Below are positions 33,009-42,793 of a stretch of 64,000 bases of DNA, one piece after another. The stretch comes from Puccinia triticina. Its lineage: Eukaryota; Basidiomycota; Pucciniomycetes; Pucciniales; Pucciniaceae. Under the pieces are notes generated by a model. That model did not search any database. It was given only the letters and a program-made list of their open reading frames with translations, and was not told the DNA's origin. Positions within the stretch are counted from its first letter, which is position 1, and each line of letters begins with the position of its first letter. Location of the stretch: positions 2,666,001 through 2,730,000 of the forward strand of contig NC_070563.1 in the NCBI RefSeq assembly GCF_026914185.1. Direction: 5' to 3'. Position numbers and translations under genes: made by a program.

Positions 33009-33190
33009 CATAGCCTAGTGGTTTGCAGTAGAGCTGCAAACCCGGTAATAGGCAGGTTGCTGGTTTGATCCCCCCTGTCCCCATCCCCCATTTGGGGGAT
33101 AGGGGGCAGTAGAGGGGCAGTAGAGGGGCAGTAGGGGGTTAGGTTTTAGGGGTTAGGGGTTAGGTTTTAAGGGTTAGGGGTTAGGGGCAA
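33009..33190 (+). repeat. tRNA-derived SINE-like head followed by TTAGGGG repeats
   Basis: A-box TAGCCTAGTGG (33011-33021) and B-box GGTTTGATCCC (33062-33072) are spaced as in a tRNA gene, with an inverted TTTGCAG / CTGCAAA stem between. No intact cloverleaf 3' half follows. After a GGGGCAGTAGA tandem repeat the sequence runs into (TTAGGGG)n from about 33138. Confidence 0.55.
33138..33186. repeat. Telomere-like TTAGGGG repeats, left part
   Basis: Repeats of GGTTAGG / GGGTTAGGGG, interrupted by TAGCG element copy 2 and resuming at 33651-33712. Confidence 0.8.
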
Positions 33191-33650
33191 CGGTGGACCA
33201 GCTACGCTAACTGTAGCGTTAGCATGGCGTAGCGTAGCGGAATTCCGCTAACTTTTAGCGTAGCGTTAGCAGAATTGCGCCTTTCTGCGCTAACGCTACG
33301 CGCAAAGGGTGCACAGCTAATTTAGCTGTTAGCGCAGATGCGCGCAATTGCGCTAACGCTAAACACGCAGGGCGCAAAAGAGCGCGCGCTACGGAACGCC
33401 ACAGTGCTTTCAGCTGAAAAAAAGGCCTTTTTTTCCGCTAAAAGCGCTGTAGCGCAGCGTAGCGTAGCGTAGTGACTGTAGCGGCGCGCTAACACTAACA
33501 TACATTTGGCGCGCTGTTAGCGCCGCTGAAACGTAGCGCAGCGTAGCGGCGCTAACAGCGCGCTAACGCTACTCAAAATGAGCGGGCGCTTTTTGCCGCT
33601 ACGCTAACGCTAAGTGGCCCTGTAGCGTAGTGTAGCGTAGCGGCCCACCG
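33187..33650. repeat. TAGCG-rich fold-back element, copy 2
   Basis: 464 bp with ends CAACGGTGGACC and, inverted, CAACGGTGGGCC. The interior is dominated by GCTAACGCTACGC words on both strands. Inserted in TTAGGGG repeats, which continue on both sides. Opposite orientation to copy 1. No coding capacity. Confidence 0.75.
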
Positions 33651-33712
33651 TTGTTAGGGGTTAGGGGTTAGGGGTTAGGGATTAGGGGTTAGGGATTAGG
33701 GATTAGGGGGGA
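33651..33712. repeat. Telomere-like TTAGGGG repeats, right part
   Basis: About eight units of GTTAGGGG / ATTAGGG directly after the TAGCG element. Confidence 0.8.
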
Positions 33713-33812
33713 TATGAAAAAAAAACTTGGGCAATACTGGTCAGAAGCGTGTGGTAACCTTGTTTTCCGCGGTTCTGACACAGCTCCTCCAAGCTCCATC
33801 CAGCTCCGCCCT

Positions 33813-33873
33813 CCCATCGGTCCCAAACCAAAGATAATAGCAAATTTATCTTTGGCTTAGAACCGATGGATCA
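33813..33873. repeat. Near-perfect 61-bp inverted repeat
   Basis: The left arm CCATCGGT.CC...CCAAAGATAA is matched by the right arm TTATCTTTGG...GAACCGATGG with a ~7-base loop. A mini fold-back element or a hairpin in a terminator-like position. Confidence 0.7.
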
Positions 33874-35125
33874 AATAGCCATGTCTCAAAATTTTGCTGA
33901 GAAAGAAATCAGGCATGGCTGGAGGAAAAATGCTTAGCATCACCCAGCCTCCTCCTCAGCCCCTGTGGACCTTCCCCAGAGCCAAATTCACACTTCTCAA
34001 TCCCAGCTTTCAAATGGTGCTGGTCTCATCTCCCCAATCCTTATTATTTTTGCTGTGCTAATGTTTTAAAAATATAAAATAAAAAACACAAAGAAATGTA
34101 AACCAAGGAATTACAACCATCATGCCTTGTGGATATTGGATTCACAAGCCTGCAGATTTCTGCAGATCCTACACCTTTATCCACTCAATCTTTACAGATA
34201 GGATATTCACGTGTGCATATTATCAGAAAATCCGATATTGGATCTTTGACAGAGCAATGTAATATCCTCCAGGATTCCTTTGACCTCCAAAACAAATTCC
34301 TTCAATCAGTTTTGGAGTTTATGCCTCAAAAACTTGGGTGAGGGTGCCCATCAGTACCGCCAAGAAAACTGTCTATTCAGTTTTTCTTGTACATGTTTTG
34401 GTTAATGTTAAGATTTGTCTTTGTGTTTTTAGGATTGAAAATGCTTCCTTTTTCTGCCAGCCTTCATCATAAGCCTCTCCTAAACGGCAGGGGTTCTTCC
34501 GTCCCGCCAGTTTGTGGAGACAACGGGATCACTGGATACATGAAACCCACATTGAATTCACTACTTCCCCCGTCGTCTCCACCCTCCTGTGAAAAATGGG
34601 TGGAGACAACAGAAAAGCCCGTTGTCTCCACCCGCCTCACCTGTGATTTCCTTGTCAGTCAGATGGGGGGACTGACAAGTATTCCACAGCTGCCTCTGGG
34701 ATAGAAGTGGACACTTTCCCTGTGTGTTCCTTGTCATTCTCAACAACAAGGAAACCACAGTCCACCACCCTGTAGATTCCTCGTTGTTCTCAACAAAAAG
34801 GAGCCCACAGTCCACCACCCTGTGTATTCCTTGTCATTCCGATGGGGAGACCGACAAGGCTGCCGGCTGTTGATTGTGTTTGTCAGTATCATCACGGCTC
34901 CCCAGGTTAGGTTTCCACACCTCCAGAATTCAACCAAGTCCCTGTCCCACAGGAGCGGCCCTTGCAAGGCCAGATCAGGGACCTCGCAGACTTCAAAAAA
35001 TGTTGGATTGTGTTGCGCTGGGGATCTTCCGGTGGGACAAAGCAACACTCATGGCCATCTGGCTCAGCAAAACTCAGCACTCCTCCTCCCCCCACACAAA
35101 AAAAGCCAAGCCCCAGCCGCAATCC
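33874..35125. other. Non-coding stretch with a short tandem repeat
   Basis: No convincing gene. Around 34700-34860 about three copies of a 55-60 bp unit occur (TCCTTGTCATTC.. and CCACAGTCCACCACCCTGT). Small frames on both strands lack any family resemblance. Confidence 0.5.
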
Positions 35126-35412
35126 TGTTAGAATTATGCCTCATGCCCAGAAGAGGGTTTATTTCCTTTTTGTTCCTTTTATTTCCATCAGGGTCCTTTA
35201 GCCCCCTAGGCCCCTCTTAGGCCCCTTTTTCTCCATGTATTTCATTCGTCCCCTCATGAAATACAACCCTCACTTAGTTCCAAGCCCATATCAGTGAGAC
35301 ATGCTCTTTTGAGACTTCTCATCTGTTGTTCTGAGTCCCTGCACAGATTCTGTGCTTGATCATTTCCCAGCTCACCATTCTCAGTCTCAGGCCTTTGGCC
35401 ATTATTTCTTCA
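35126..35412 (+). repeat. Short copia-type LTR (287 bp), TRIM-like
   Basis: Starts TGTTAGAATTATGCC and ends ATTATTTCTTCA directly before a 41-nt tRNA-half sequence. TGTTAGAATTA is a common beginning of copia LTRs. A second LTR copy was not found before copia A begins at 35694, so this is a truncated or TRIM-type remnant. Confidence 0.5.
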
Positions 35413-35453
35413 CGGTTAAAAGCCAAATGCTCTACCGACTGAGCTAACCGGGC
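35413..35453 (-). promoter_or_regulatory. Primer-binding site equal to a complete tRNA-Lys(UUU) 5' half
   Basis: On the minus strand this is a tRNA 5' half: acceptor strand GCCCGGT, TA, D arm GCTC..AGTCGGTA..GAGC, then anticodon arm TTTGG-CTTTTAA-CC with anticodon TTT (Lys). The match stops right after the anticodon loop, and there is no T arm or B box further on, so it is not a tRNA gene. It lies where an LTR element keeps its primer-binding site; copia B begins its site with the same CGGTTAAAAGCCA. Confidence 0.65.
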
Positions 35454-35693
35454 ATCCCTCCACACACCCTCCTTGCCCAGCAGCTCTGCAAGAGACTTGC
35501 CCCTAGCAACACCAACGACAGCCTGAACCAGCGCTTCCGCACCAAGAGAGCCTTCCTCTCAGGTCTGTTCTCCCTCTTCCTCTCAATCACATCCCTTGTT
35601 GGAAAAACTGACTTTGTAAGTTTTGTGAGAATCTGTCATCTTTGTCATGCACTTTGGGTCTGCTCTCAGACTTCTCTGATTACTCAAGATATT
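35454..35693. other. Short internal stretch after the TRIM-like LTR
   Basis: 240 bp between the tRNA-half sequence and the copia A LTR; no recognisable coding motif. Confidence 0.4.
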
Positions 35694-36461
35694 TGTTGGA
35701 ATACAGACCAAGCGCAGCAACCAGCTAGGAAACTAGCGCGGCTAGACCACAAAACAGACCCAGCTAGAAAGAGAGGTAAGCCCCCTTTCGCAGCCCAGAC
35801 CCAAAGCCCTAACCGGCCAGGAAGCTAAAGGTGTATCGCCACGTTACAGCAGCAGCAGACTCAGCCGGACTTGCATCATCCAGACCAAAAGACCAAACAG
35901 ACCCCAGCAGAACCTTGTAAGTTCCCAAGGCAAGAGACAAACAGACTTTAAGTACAAAGCTGATTGCATCTTGTTCTTATTCAGAACCCTTGCAGAACGA
36001 CTCGGACCCAAGACCAGAGACGATCTACTCGCCAGAATCACGGAGGCTCATTACCACCGTAAGCACAGCAAAACCTGCCAAGCAAAGAAACCAGACAGAC
36101 ACAGAGCTGACAAAGACAAACAGCTCCAGCCACAGCAGAACTATTCTGCCAGAACAAAACAAGGACACTGCAATAAGCAGCGCCATACTTGTAAGCATTA
36201 ACAAACCAAAGGGACAGACAAGACAAGAAACAAAGCGGGCACTGACTGGAGCATCTGTCCATTGAACAGCGCTCTAGTTATCAATCAGATCCACTCCCTT
36301 CTCAACATAAACCAACCCCTCTCAGCCTAGCACCTTGGCACAGCTCGATTTGCCTTTAGGTACATTGCAACTCTAATATTTCCTTACTCATCTAATTACA
36401 CAATAAAATTGTATTTAGAGTTTAATAAGAAATATCATCTTTAGTTGCTCCAATTTTTTCA
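35694..36461 (+). repeat. Copia A 5' LTR (768 bp)
   Basis: Starts TGTTGGAATACAG, ends TTTTTTCA before GATTTACAGTC. Homologous to the copia F LTR. It is followed by the tRNA-Tyr-type primer-binding site and gag at 36523. Confidence 0.78.
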
Positions 36462-36484
36462 GATTTACAGTCTCGAACCGCTCC
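36462..36484 (+). promoter_or_regulatory. Copia A primer-binding site, half-tRNA-Tyr type
   Basis: GATTTACAGTC complements the anticodon arm GACTGTAAATC (anticodon GTA), and GAACCGCTC could extend towards a D-arm GAGCGG. Same arrangement as copia F. Confidence 0.6.
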
Positions 36485-36522
36485 ATTCAAACACCTCAAC
36501 AAGCAACTGAAAACAGATCAAG

Positions 36523-36838
36523 ATGGCCAACACACGTACACAGAACGCCAGCGGCTCCGAAAGAACCACACAGCTGCCGCCAAAGAGTGACGCTTATAGC
36601 CCCAACAAGGACCACGTCAACGTCCCCAAGTTTGACGGTTCCAACTTCCCGCTATGGGAAAGGAAAATAAAAATGCACCTTAGACCTAGGCGACTGGAAA
36701 CCTACATTGAGAAACCCCTATCCAAAGAACCCGACGAAGACGAGCTCCAAGGCCCACTATGAACCTGTAGTATCTTGAGCGAAGCAATCTCAAACGCTAT
36801 CTTTATTAGCGTAATCAATGACGATAACGAGCAAGATC
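36523..36838 (+). pseudogene. Copia A Gag, first part
   Basis: ATG at 36523 and MANTRTQ, then VPKFDGSNFPLWERKIKMHL as in copia F gag. A TGA at about 36760 breaks the frame, after which gag sequence continues (CSILSEAISNA) to NDDNEQD, where copia B is inserted at 36839. The frame continues at 54061 with PYAIWEDIKTIYASDS. Confidence 0.87.
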
Positions 36839-37358
36839 TGTAAAATTATGACATGTCACATCCGTGATATGCCACTTGACTTTGCCCCTTTCCTTCCTTC
36901 CACTCACGTTACCCCTGTCATTCTCTGCTCAACTCACTCAACTCTCAACTCACCCGACTCTCAACTCACTTGACTCAACAACTACTTCAAACTTTCAATT
37001 CTCAACTCATTCAACAACCAACACTCAGACCCAACTCAATCAACATCAACAACTCTTTCCTTCTTTCTTCCCTTCTCATTCACATTCCCAACTTCCCATT
37101 CTTTGTCTGGTAAGATTCACTGTGTCCGTCCTCATCAGCTCAATCAACTAACAATCATATCTCAGTCCGCTTTACTGTCAATTCTTCCATAGCTCTCCAT
37201 CTTTCAATCTGCCTGTTCCCTCACATCTCTGTCTGCTCAAGTGTTGGTTCTTTCATCATTCTCTCTATTTTCTTTCTTCTTCAAGCTCTTCTAATTGTTC
37301 TCTCTCCAGTTGTGTCGGCTTCTGTTAGGCAATAAATTCTTCAATCACAAATCCTTTA
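36839..37358 (+). repeat. Copia B 5' LTR (520 bp)
   Basis: Starts TGTAAAATTATGACATG, ends CACAAATCCTTTA. CT-rich, with TCAACTC repeats that give short spurious frames. Confidence 0.92.
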
Positions 37359-37371
37359 CGGTTAAAAGCCA
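37359..37371 (+). promoter_or_regulatory. Copia B primer-binding site, half-tRNA-Lys(UUU) type
   Basis: CGGTTAAAAGCCA complements the anticodon loop region TGGCTTTTAACC of tRNA-Lys(UUU). The following TCGACCGGCTG resembles the D-arm complement (CTACCGACTG in the 35413 copy) after a gap, suggesting two-part pairing. Confidence 0.6.
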
Positions 37372-37386
37372 TCGACCGGCTGTTTT

Positions 37387-38613
37387 ATGTCAACAGAAGC
37401 CGGCGCAGGACAGCAGCAGGGACCGTCAATCGTAAGAACTGGAGCGACGACGATGGCAGGTGCGACGAACAATGATGGCTTCCAACAGGCGATGCTGAAA
37501 ACAGCACTCGACACTATCCCTCAACTGTTGGAAGAAAATTACTCGATATGGAAAGACAAATTGACAGCGCTGCTAGAGTTGCGGGGAGTACTCACCATCC
37601 TCGAGAATCAAGCTGCGGATGCTACACCTCTAACCAACGACGTGAACGCTGAACTCAAGCTCCTTTTTATATCCAAGATGGACAGCGTCACCCATAATAA
37701 CATTGTCACAGTGGAAAACCGAAGCTCAGCGAAAGCGCCATGGAAAGCGATCAAAGACCGATTTGCCTTGGATGAATCCTCAAACCAAGCGAGGGTCTTC
37801 AACGAATTTCTATACATCAGGTTCAAGGAAGATGCGCTAGAGGCCTTCGTGACGGATATCAAAGTTTCAATCAGAAAACTTGTCGATGTGGGTATCAATC
37901 TCCCACAAGACATACTCGCGTACCTTATACTTTTCAAGCTCCCAGATACCCTTCAACTTCTCAAGCTCCAGATCATGCACTCCAACAAGAATCTAACTGT
38001 TCAATTCGTATGTAATCACCTCACTCAATTCAACAATGAGAACCGAGCCGAAACAAAAGAGCAATCATCGTCTACTCAATCCGCTTTGGTCTCGACTCAA
38101 AATCAGAAAACACATCGGAACAATGAACAAAAAGGAGCGCAAGGGAGTTCTGGCACGAATGGAGCAAAACGGTGCACGCCGGGCTATCACAATCCCAAAC
38201 AGGACGCCAATCACTCGGCGGACTCATGCTGGCATCTACATTCCGACAAGGCGCCAGAATGGTGGCAAGAAGCTCAGGCAAAGTGGCAAGCTAGTAAGAA
38301 CGTCAACTACTACTTGTCACTTGTAACTCTCTGGACCAAGATCGGCAACCCAAAATTCAAGATTGTACTCGACAGCGGTGCCTCAGCTCATATCTTCAAC
38401 AATACAAAATTCTTCGATCAGCTTGAACTCGGCGACAGGGATGTCATCCGTACGGGAAAAGAAGGCGCCACTCTCCCTATCAGGGGCGCTGGAAGGGTTA
38501 CTTTCCAATGGGGTAATTCAACAATCTCAATCGATGACTGTCTGTATGTTCCCAACATCGTCATCAACCTCATCAGTGCGGGGCTCTTACTCAAAAAAAA
38601 GGATGCAAGATAG
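37387..38613 (+). CDS. Copia B Gag-protease
   Basis: ATG at 37387, 408 residues. The gag part (about 1-290) has LEENYSIWKDKLTALLELRG and VCNHLTQFNNENRAE. A Cys/His stretch, CTPGYHNPKQDANHSADSCW (about 263-282), stands in for a zinc knuckle. The protease has KIVLDSGASAHIFNNTKFF (about residues 327-345) with the D-S-G-A catalytic site, and ends in LYVPNIVINLISAG. The frame stops at TAG 38611-38613, twelve bases after an A-rich slippery run (CTC AAA AAA AAG), and the integrase continues in the -1 frame. The product would form particles and process the precursor. Confidence 0.88.
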   Translation: MSTEAGAGQQQGPSIVRTGATTMAGATNNDGFQQAMLKTALDTIPQLLEENYSIWKDKLTALLELRGVLTILENQAADATPLTNDVNAELKLLFISKMDSVTHNNIVTVENRSSAKAPWKAIKDRFALDESSNQARVFNEFLYIRFKEDALEAFVTDIKVSIRKLVDVGINLPQDILAYLILFKLPDTLQLLKLQIMHSNKNLTVQFVCNHLTQFNNENRAETKEQSSSTQSALVSTQNQKTHRNNEQKGAQGSSGTNGAKRCTPGYHNPKQDANHSADSCWHLHSDKAPEWWQEAQAKWQASKNVNYYLSLVTLWTKIGNPKFKIVLDSGASAHIFNNTKFFDQLELGDRDVIRTGKEGATLPIRGAGRVTFQWGNSTISIDDCLYVPNIVINLISAGLLLKKKDAR

Positions 38614-40783
38614 TGGCCAAGAACAACAATTTCTTCGTTACAAGAGACGGACTGGACCGCTTCAAAGGGAAGGTCGAAAATCATCCGTTTGTGGTAGACA
38701 ATCCCGATGCTGTGGGCGGAACTGTCAAGTATGCAGCTCATTTCTCAGATTCTTCCCCCTTAGAATCATCGCTCAGATCGATCCATGAGAAGTTTGGGCA
38801 TGCTTCACTTCAACGCCTGGATCAATTCATTCCGGCTTCAATTTCAACAGCCAAAAGACTAGCGTTCAAGTGCAAAGCCTGCATCCTTTCCAAGATAACC
38901 AAACAATCGTTTAAGGCTGAGTCAACACCAGCTACAAAAGTCTTTGAGCGAATCCACCTCGACATAATAGGTCCAATAAAACCTGAATCCAAAATCAAAT
39001 CAAAATTCATCCTAACGCTCGTGGACAACTATTCAGGTTACTTGGCGGGCTTCCCTCTGTGCAAGAAAGATGACACCACAGACGTTCTAATCAATCTTCT
39101 TGAAAGCAAAAACAAACGCCGCGGCTATTTCCCTGACATAATCTGCTCCAATGGAGGAGGAGAGTTTACGGGTAATAGGTTAGTCAGCTTTCTCGAAAGC
39201 AAACATATCCAAAGGCTAATCTCTGAACCCTACCACCCCAAACACAATGGTAGAGCGGAACGCGCTAATTGTACAGTCGTAGAATCAATGCGAGCAACAT
39301 TCCGTGCCTCTGGAATCTCGAAAAATTTCTGGCACGAGGTTGTCAAATCTTGCTGTTTGATGCTCAACCAAATCCCTAGGAAGGGACAAACTCAATCTCC
39401 CTGGGAACTTGTCCACGGCAAGGTCCTTCCTTCAAATTACCTCAAGCCTCTTGGAACAACCACTGTGATCCTCAACATGAACAGGGTAAAGGGGAGGAAA
39501 TTCGACGCAAAAGGACAAGAAGGCCTACTTGTGGGTTTCAATGTAAATCTCCAGTCATACCTAATTATCACTCACAGTGGCGCGATTGTTGACTCCAAAC
39601 ACGTTTGTTTCCTGAAAATGCCATCATCCAATTTCAAGTCGTCCGACTGGGAAGAATTCTATCCCGACAAAATCTCCGAGCTTCCAAACTCAAATGTGAA
39701 CGCTGCTCAGCAACCCCAACAACCCGAAACACCCGCTGATGACTCTTTGTTGGAGAGTCAGGAAGGGATAGAGACAGGTGATCGTGACTCTCCAGACTCC
39801 GAATCTGATGAGGACATTTCTCAAATGTTGAAACCAAAAGAACCCGAACAGCCGCCAGAATCCACAGGAAGGGCTTTGAGAGACAGATCAAGTATCAAAC
39901 CTCAGGAACGTTATGGTTTTCATCATTACTACGAGCCTAATACGTTTGAGTCGGCAATACGGTGCGCTGACGAAAAATTCTGGAAAGTCGCGATAGAACA
40001 AGAAGTCAATTCCATCAAAAATCACGAAGTGTGGGAGAATCACTACAAAGAACCTCCAAATCCGCTGACTACAACTTGGGTCTTTAAAATTAAAGACAAC
40101 TGTCATGGCGATCCACTCAAACACAAGGCTAGGCTGTGCGTGCAGGGATTTCATCAGATCGAAGGCGTTGATCACGGCAAGACCTTTGCTCCTACGGGAA
40201 AGGTATCAACACTCAGGATGATTCTCTTGTATGCTCTTCATCAAAATCTCACTATCACTCAATTCGATGTTCAAGGAGCATTCCTCCACACACCATTGAC
40301 CAAAGACGTCTACATCAAAACACCTAAGGGAGTCAACCAAGATGCTCCTTACCTCAAACTCAAGAAAGCCCTGTATGGACTCAAACAAGCCCCCAAGAAC
40401 TGGTACAAAACGCTAGCGGCTTGGCTCGAATCTGTTGGCTTTCACAAATCAAGCTGTGATCCGTGCTTGTATTTGTGCGGTGACGGTGTCTCTCGTCTCT
40501 TCTTTCACGTGGACGACTTAATTCTAGTTGGACCGGGAAATAACTTTAAGGAAAAGTTCAAAAATCAGTTCTCTAATTCCTCTTGTCACGAACCAAACAC
40601 CATCCTTGGCATGAAGTTCAAAAGGATCGGCAACAAGATTCTGCTATCTCAACCCAAACACATCAATCACGGTCTAGAAGAACTGGGACTCCAGAACTGC
40701 AAACCCTCAACTACGCCGCTTACTCCAAACCTGAAACTGAAGGAAGCCTCAGATGAAGATCATGTGGAGTTCAAAAAAGCAGA
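38594..40783 (+). CDS. Copia B integrase and reverse transcriptase
   Basis: In the -1 frame relative to Gag-protease. It begins GCKIVAKNNNFFVTR, then GAG-pre-integrase (HEKFGHASLQRL, KCKACILSK), the integrase core (LDIIGPI, SNGGGEF, PKHNGRAERAN giving D-D-E), an acidic Pro-rich linker, then RT (TTWVFKIK, TQFDVQGAFLHTPL, YGLKQAPKNWYK, FFHVDDLILVG, TILGMKFKRI). The conserved frame leaves at an A run at about 40776-40781 (TTC AAAAAA GC), where one extra base shifts the reading into the RNase H frame. Expression would need -1 frameshifting at the first junction; the second shift is more likely a mutation. Confidence 0.87.
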
Positions 40784-41571
40784 ACATCAACTACCAATCC
40801 GCAATTGGTCTCATGAATTACATTGCCGGCTATACCCAACCGGACATTAGTTTTGCTGTATCTAAACTAGCTAGACACTCAATAAAGCCCGGCATGTCTC
40901 ACTGGCATGAGGTGAAGAAGGTTTGGCAATATCTTAGGCATACCAAAGATCTCAAACTCACTCTTGAAATCCGCAAGCCCGATCAACTGCTGGAAATCTA
41001 CAGCAATGCTTCATGGGCAGATGATCCAGTTCACTGCACTTCTCAATCAGGTTATCTCTGCTTTCTGTTTGGATCGGTAGTATCTTGGAACAGCTGCCGG
41101 CAACACAACGTGACCTACTCCTCCACTGAAGCCAAACTCAATCCGCTTGTTGACTTGTTCCACGAAGGAACCTGGCTGAAGGCTCTCTTGTCTGACATAT
41201 GGAACCTTCAAGTTGACGCTGCCACTCATTACATTGACAACAAAGAACTCAACAAACGTCTCATGATGAACAATCAAGAATTCAAGGAAAACTTTGCCAA
41301 CTCCCATTACATTGACAATAAAGGTCTCGACGACAAGTTGAAGAAGTTCGGCTCGAATCCCAAGACTCGCCATATTGACCTCAAGACCAAGGGCATTCGG
41401 CAAGAACTCAAACTCAAGAATATCAAAATCATTCTTATTCAAACGTTCGACATGCTCGCCGACGCTCTGACAAAGGCCGCTCCCAAGTCTTCTATCAACA
41501 ACCTCACTCAGACCATAGACCCATCCTTTGTGGCTCAACACATCAAATCTTCCCAGCCACGGGGAGTGTAA
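40784..41571 (+). CDS. Copia B RNase H domain (shifted frame)
   Basis: Continues Pol in the next frame: GLMNYIAGYTQPDISFAVSK, WQYLRHTKDLKL, LEIYSNASWADDP (RNase H first Asp region, here ASWADD), SGYLCFLFGSVVSWNS, YSSTEAKLNPLVDLFHEGTW, TRHIDLKTKGIRQEL and DMLADALTKA. The tail contains a duplicated HYIDNK motif (about 41230 and 41307), apparently an internal repeat around the fourth acidic residue. Stop at 41569-41571 overlaps the 3' LTR start (TGTA at 41567). Confidence 0.85.
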
Positions 41572-41857
41572 AATTATGACATGTCACATCCGTGATATGC
41601 CACTTGACTTTGCCCCTTTCCTTCCTTCCACTCACGTTACCCCTGTCATTCTCTGCTCAACTCACTCGACTCTCAACTCACCCGACTCTCAACTCACTTG
41701 ACTCAACAACTACTTCAAACTTTCAATTCTCAACTCATTCAACAACCAACACTCAGACCCAACTCAATCAACATCAACAACTCTTTCCTTCTTTCTTCCC
41801 TTCTCATTCACATTCCCAACTTCCCATTCTTTGTCTGGTAAGATTCACTGTGTCCGT
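41567..41857 (+). repeat. Copia B 3' LTR, left part
   Basis: Begins after the purine-rich CACGGGGAG. Cut at CCGT (41854-41857) by gypsy C and continues at 53832. Confidence 0.92.
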
Positions 41858-42793
41858 TGTGGTAGACGGAAAAGTGGAAAAATAAAAAGTTTTTTCTATA
41901 CCACATAATTACTCATACTAGGCCTCAAGATACCCCCAAATGGACCCCAGAAATGGATTCTACGGCCAATTTCACCCCTAGTCACCACTGGAAGCACCCC
42001 TGGACCCCTTCTAGTGTGGAAGTTACACCTCATGGACACATATCACACGGCCAGCCCCAGTAACTCAGCTGTCACCTGCCTCAACCCAAGTTTCACAGTA
42101 GTACACTTATAAATATCACAGGATACAAACATACATCTCCCTGTCAGGCTACACTCATTACATATTAACTACATACACTCCTTTATATACATAGTATGAC
42201 ATCATTTACACTGTTTCTGCAGCCTCAGACTTGTGTATACACTAATTCCCCCTGTATGACAGCTCATGCAGTCTACTGTCACCTCAGGCATGCGTTAGAA
42301 TGTTCTGTTGTATATTCTGACATCATTCATGCGCCCCTGAGGGGTTATGACATCATTTGTATCTACTCCCACCAGCTAAAATCCCTCACCCTGTTGTCTA
42401 GTTTAGCTGAAACCCTAACCCACAAGCCCCTTTGGGGCTCCACTTTTGTCTATAAAAGGAGCTCTCTCCACCCCCAGTGGTCTGCTCTCCAGTTTCTCAC
42501 CCAGAACTCACAAGTCACCCAACACTCATCCACACTCAAATCCTAAAACCCTTATAACAATAAATTAACCCTTATAACAACAATTCAACCCTTATAACAA
42601 AGTAATTAAAACACTTACACGTTGCCAGTCAAACAGATTTCATCTGGAACAGACCAGACCTATCACTTAATAAAACTTGCCAAGCTGAGCTTGGTGGGTC
42701 TTGTTGACTGATAACAGAAGGGCAGAGCTTGCAACTCCATCATACCCTTCACCATTCAGCAAAAGGGTTTCATTACCACTTTTGAGTCTTACA
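41858..42793 (+). repeat. Gypsy C 5' LTR (936 bp)
   Basis: TGTGGTAGACGG ... GAGTCTTACA. It contains TATAAAAG (42451-42458) and AATAAA (about 42669). The 116-codon frame inside it (42196-42546) is repeated in the 3' LTR and spans the promoter; I treat it as non-coding. Related to the solo LTR at 17058. Confidence 0.95.

Larger units (their letters stand above)
32931..33815. mobile_element. Possible inverted-repeat element holding SINE-like and TTAGGGG sequence
   Basis: GAGGACGGAGCTGGATGGAG at 32931 recurs inverted near 33815 (GAGGGCGGAGCTGGATGGAG on the minus strand). Between them lie a tRNA-like head, TTAGGGG repeats and a TAGCG element. A target duplication is not evident, so the class is open. 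Confidence 0.35.

Noticed and set aside
33138..33712. Chromosome end
   Set aside because: The TTAGGGG tract is only ~110 bp, interrupted, and flanked by transposon sequence on both sides, so it is interstitial.
35413..35453. tRNA-Lys gene on the minus strand
   Set aside because: Only the 5' half is present. No T arm, B box or terminator follows, and the position after an LTR explains it as a primer-derived sequence.
42196..42546. 116-codon frame repeated at 53230-53580
   Set aside because: Both copies are LTR sequence spanning the TATA box and transcription start, so the frame is a by-product of LTR duplication.
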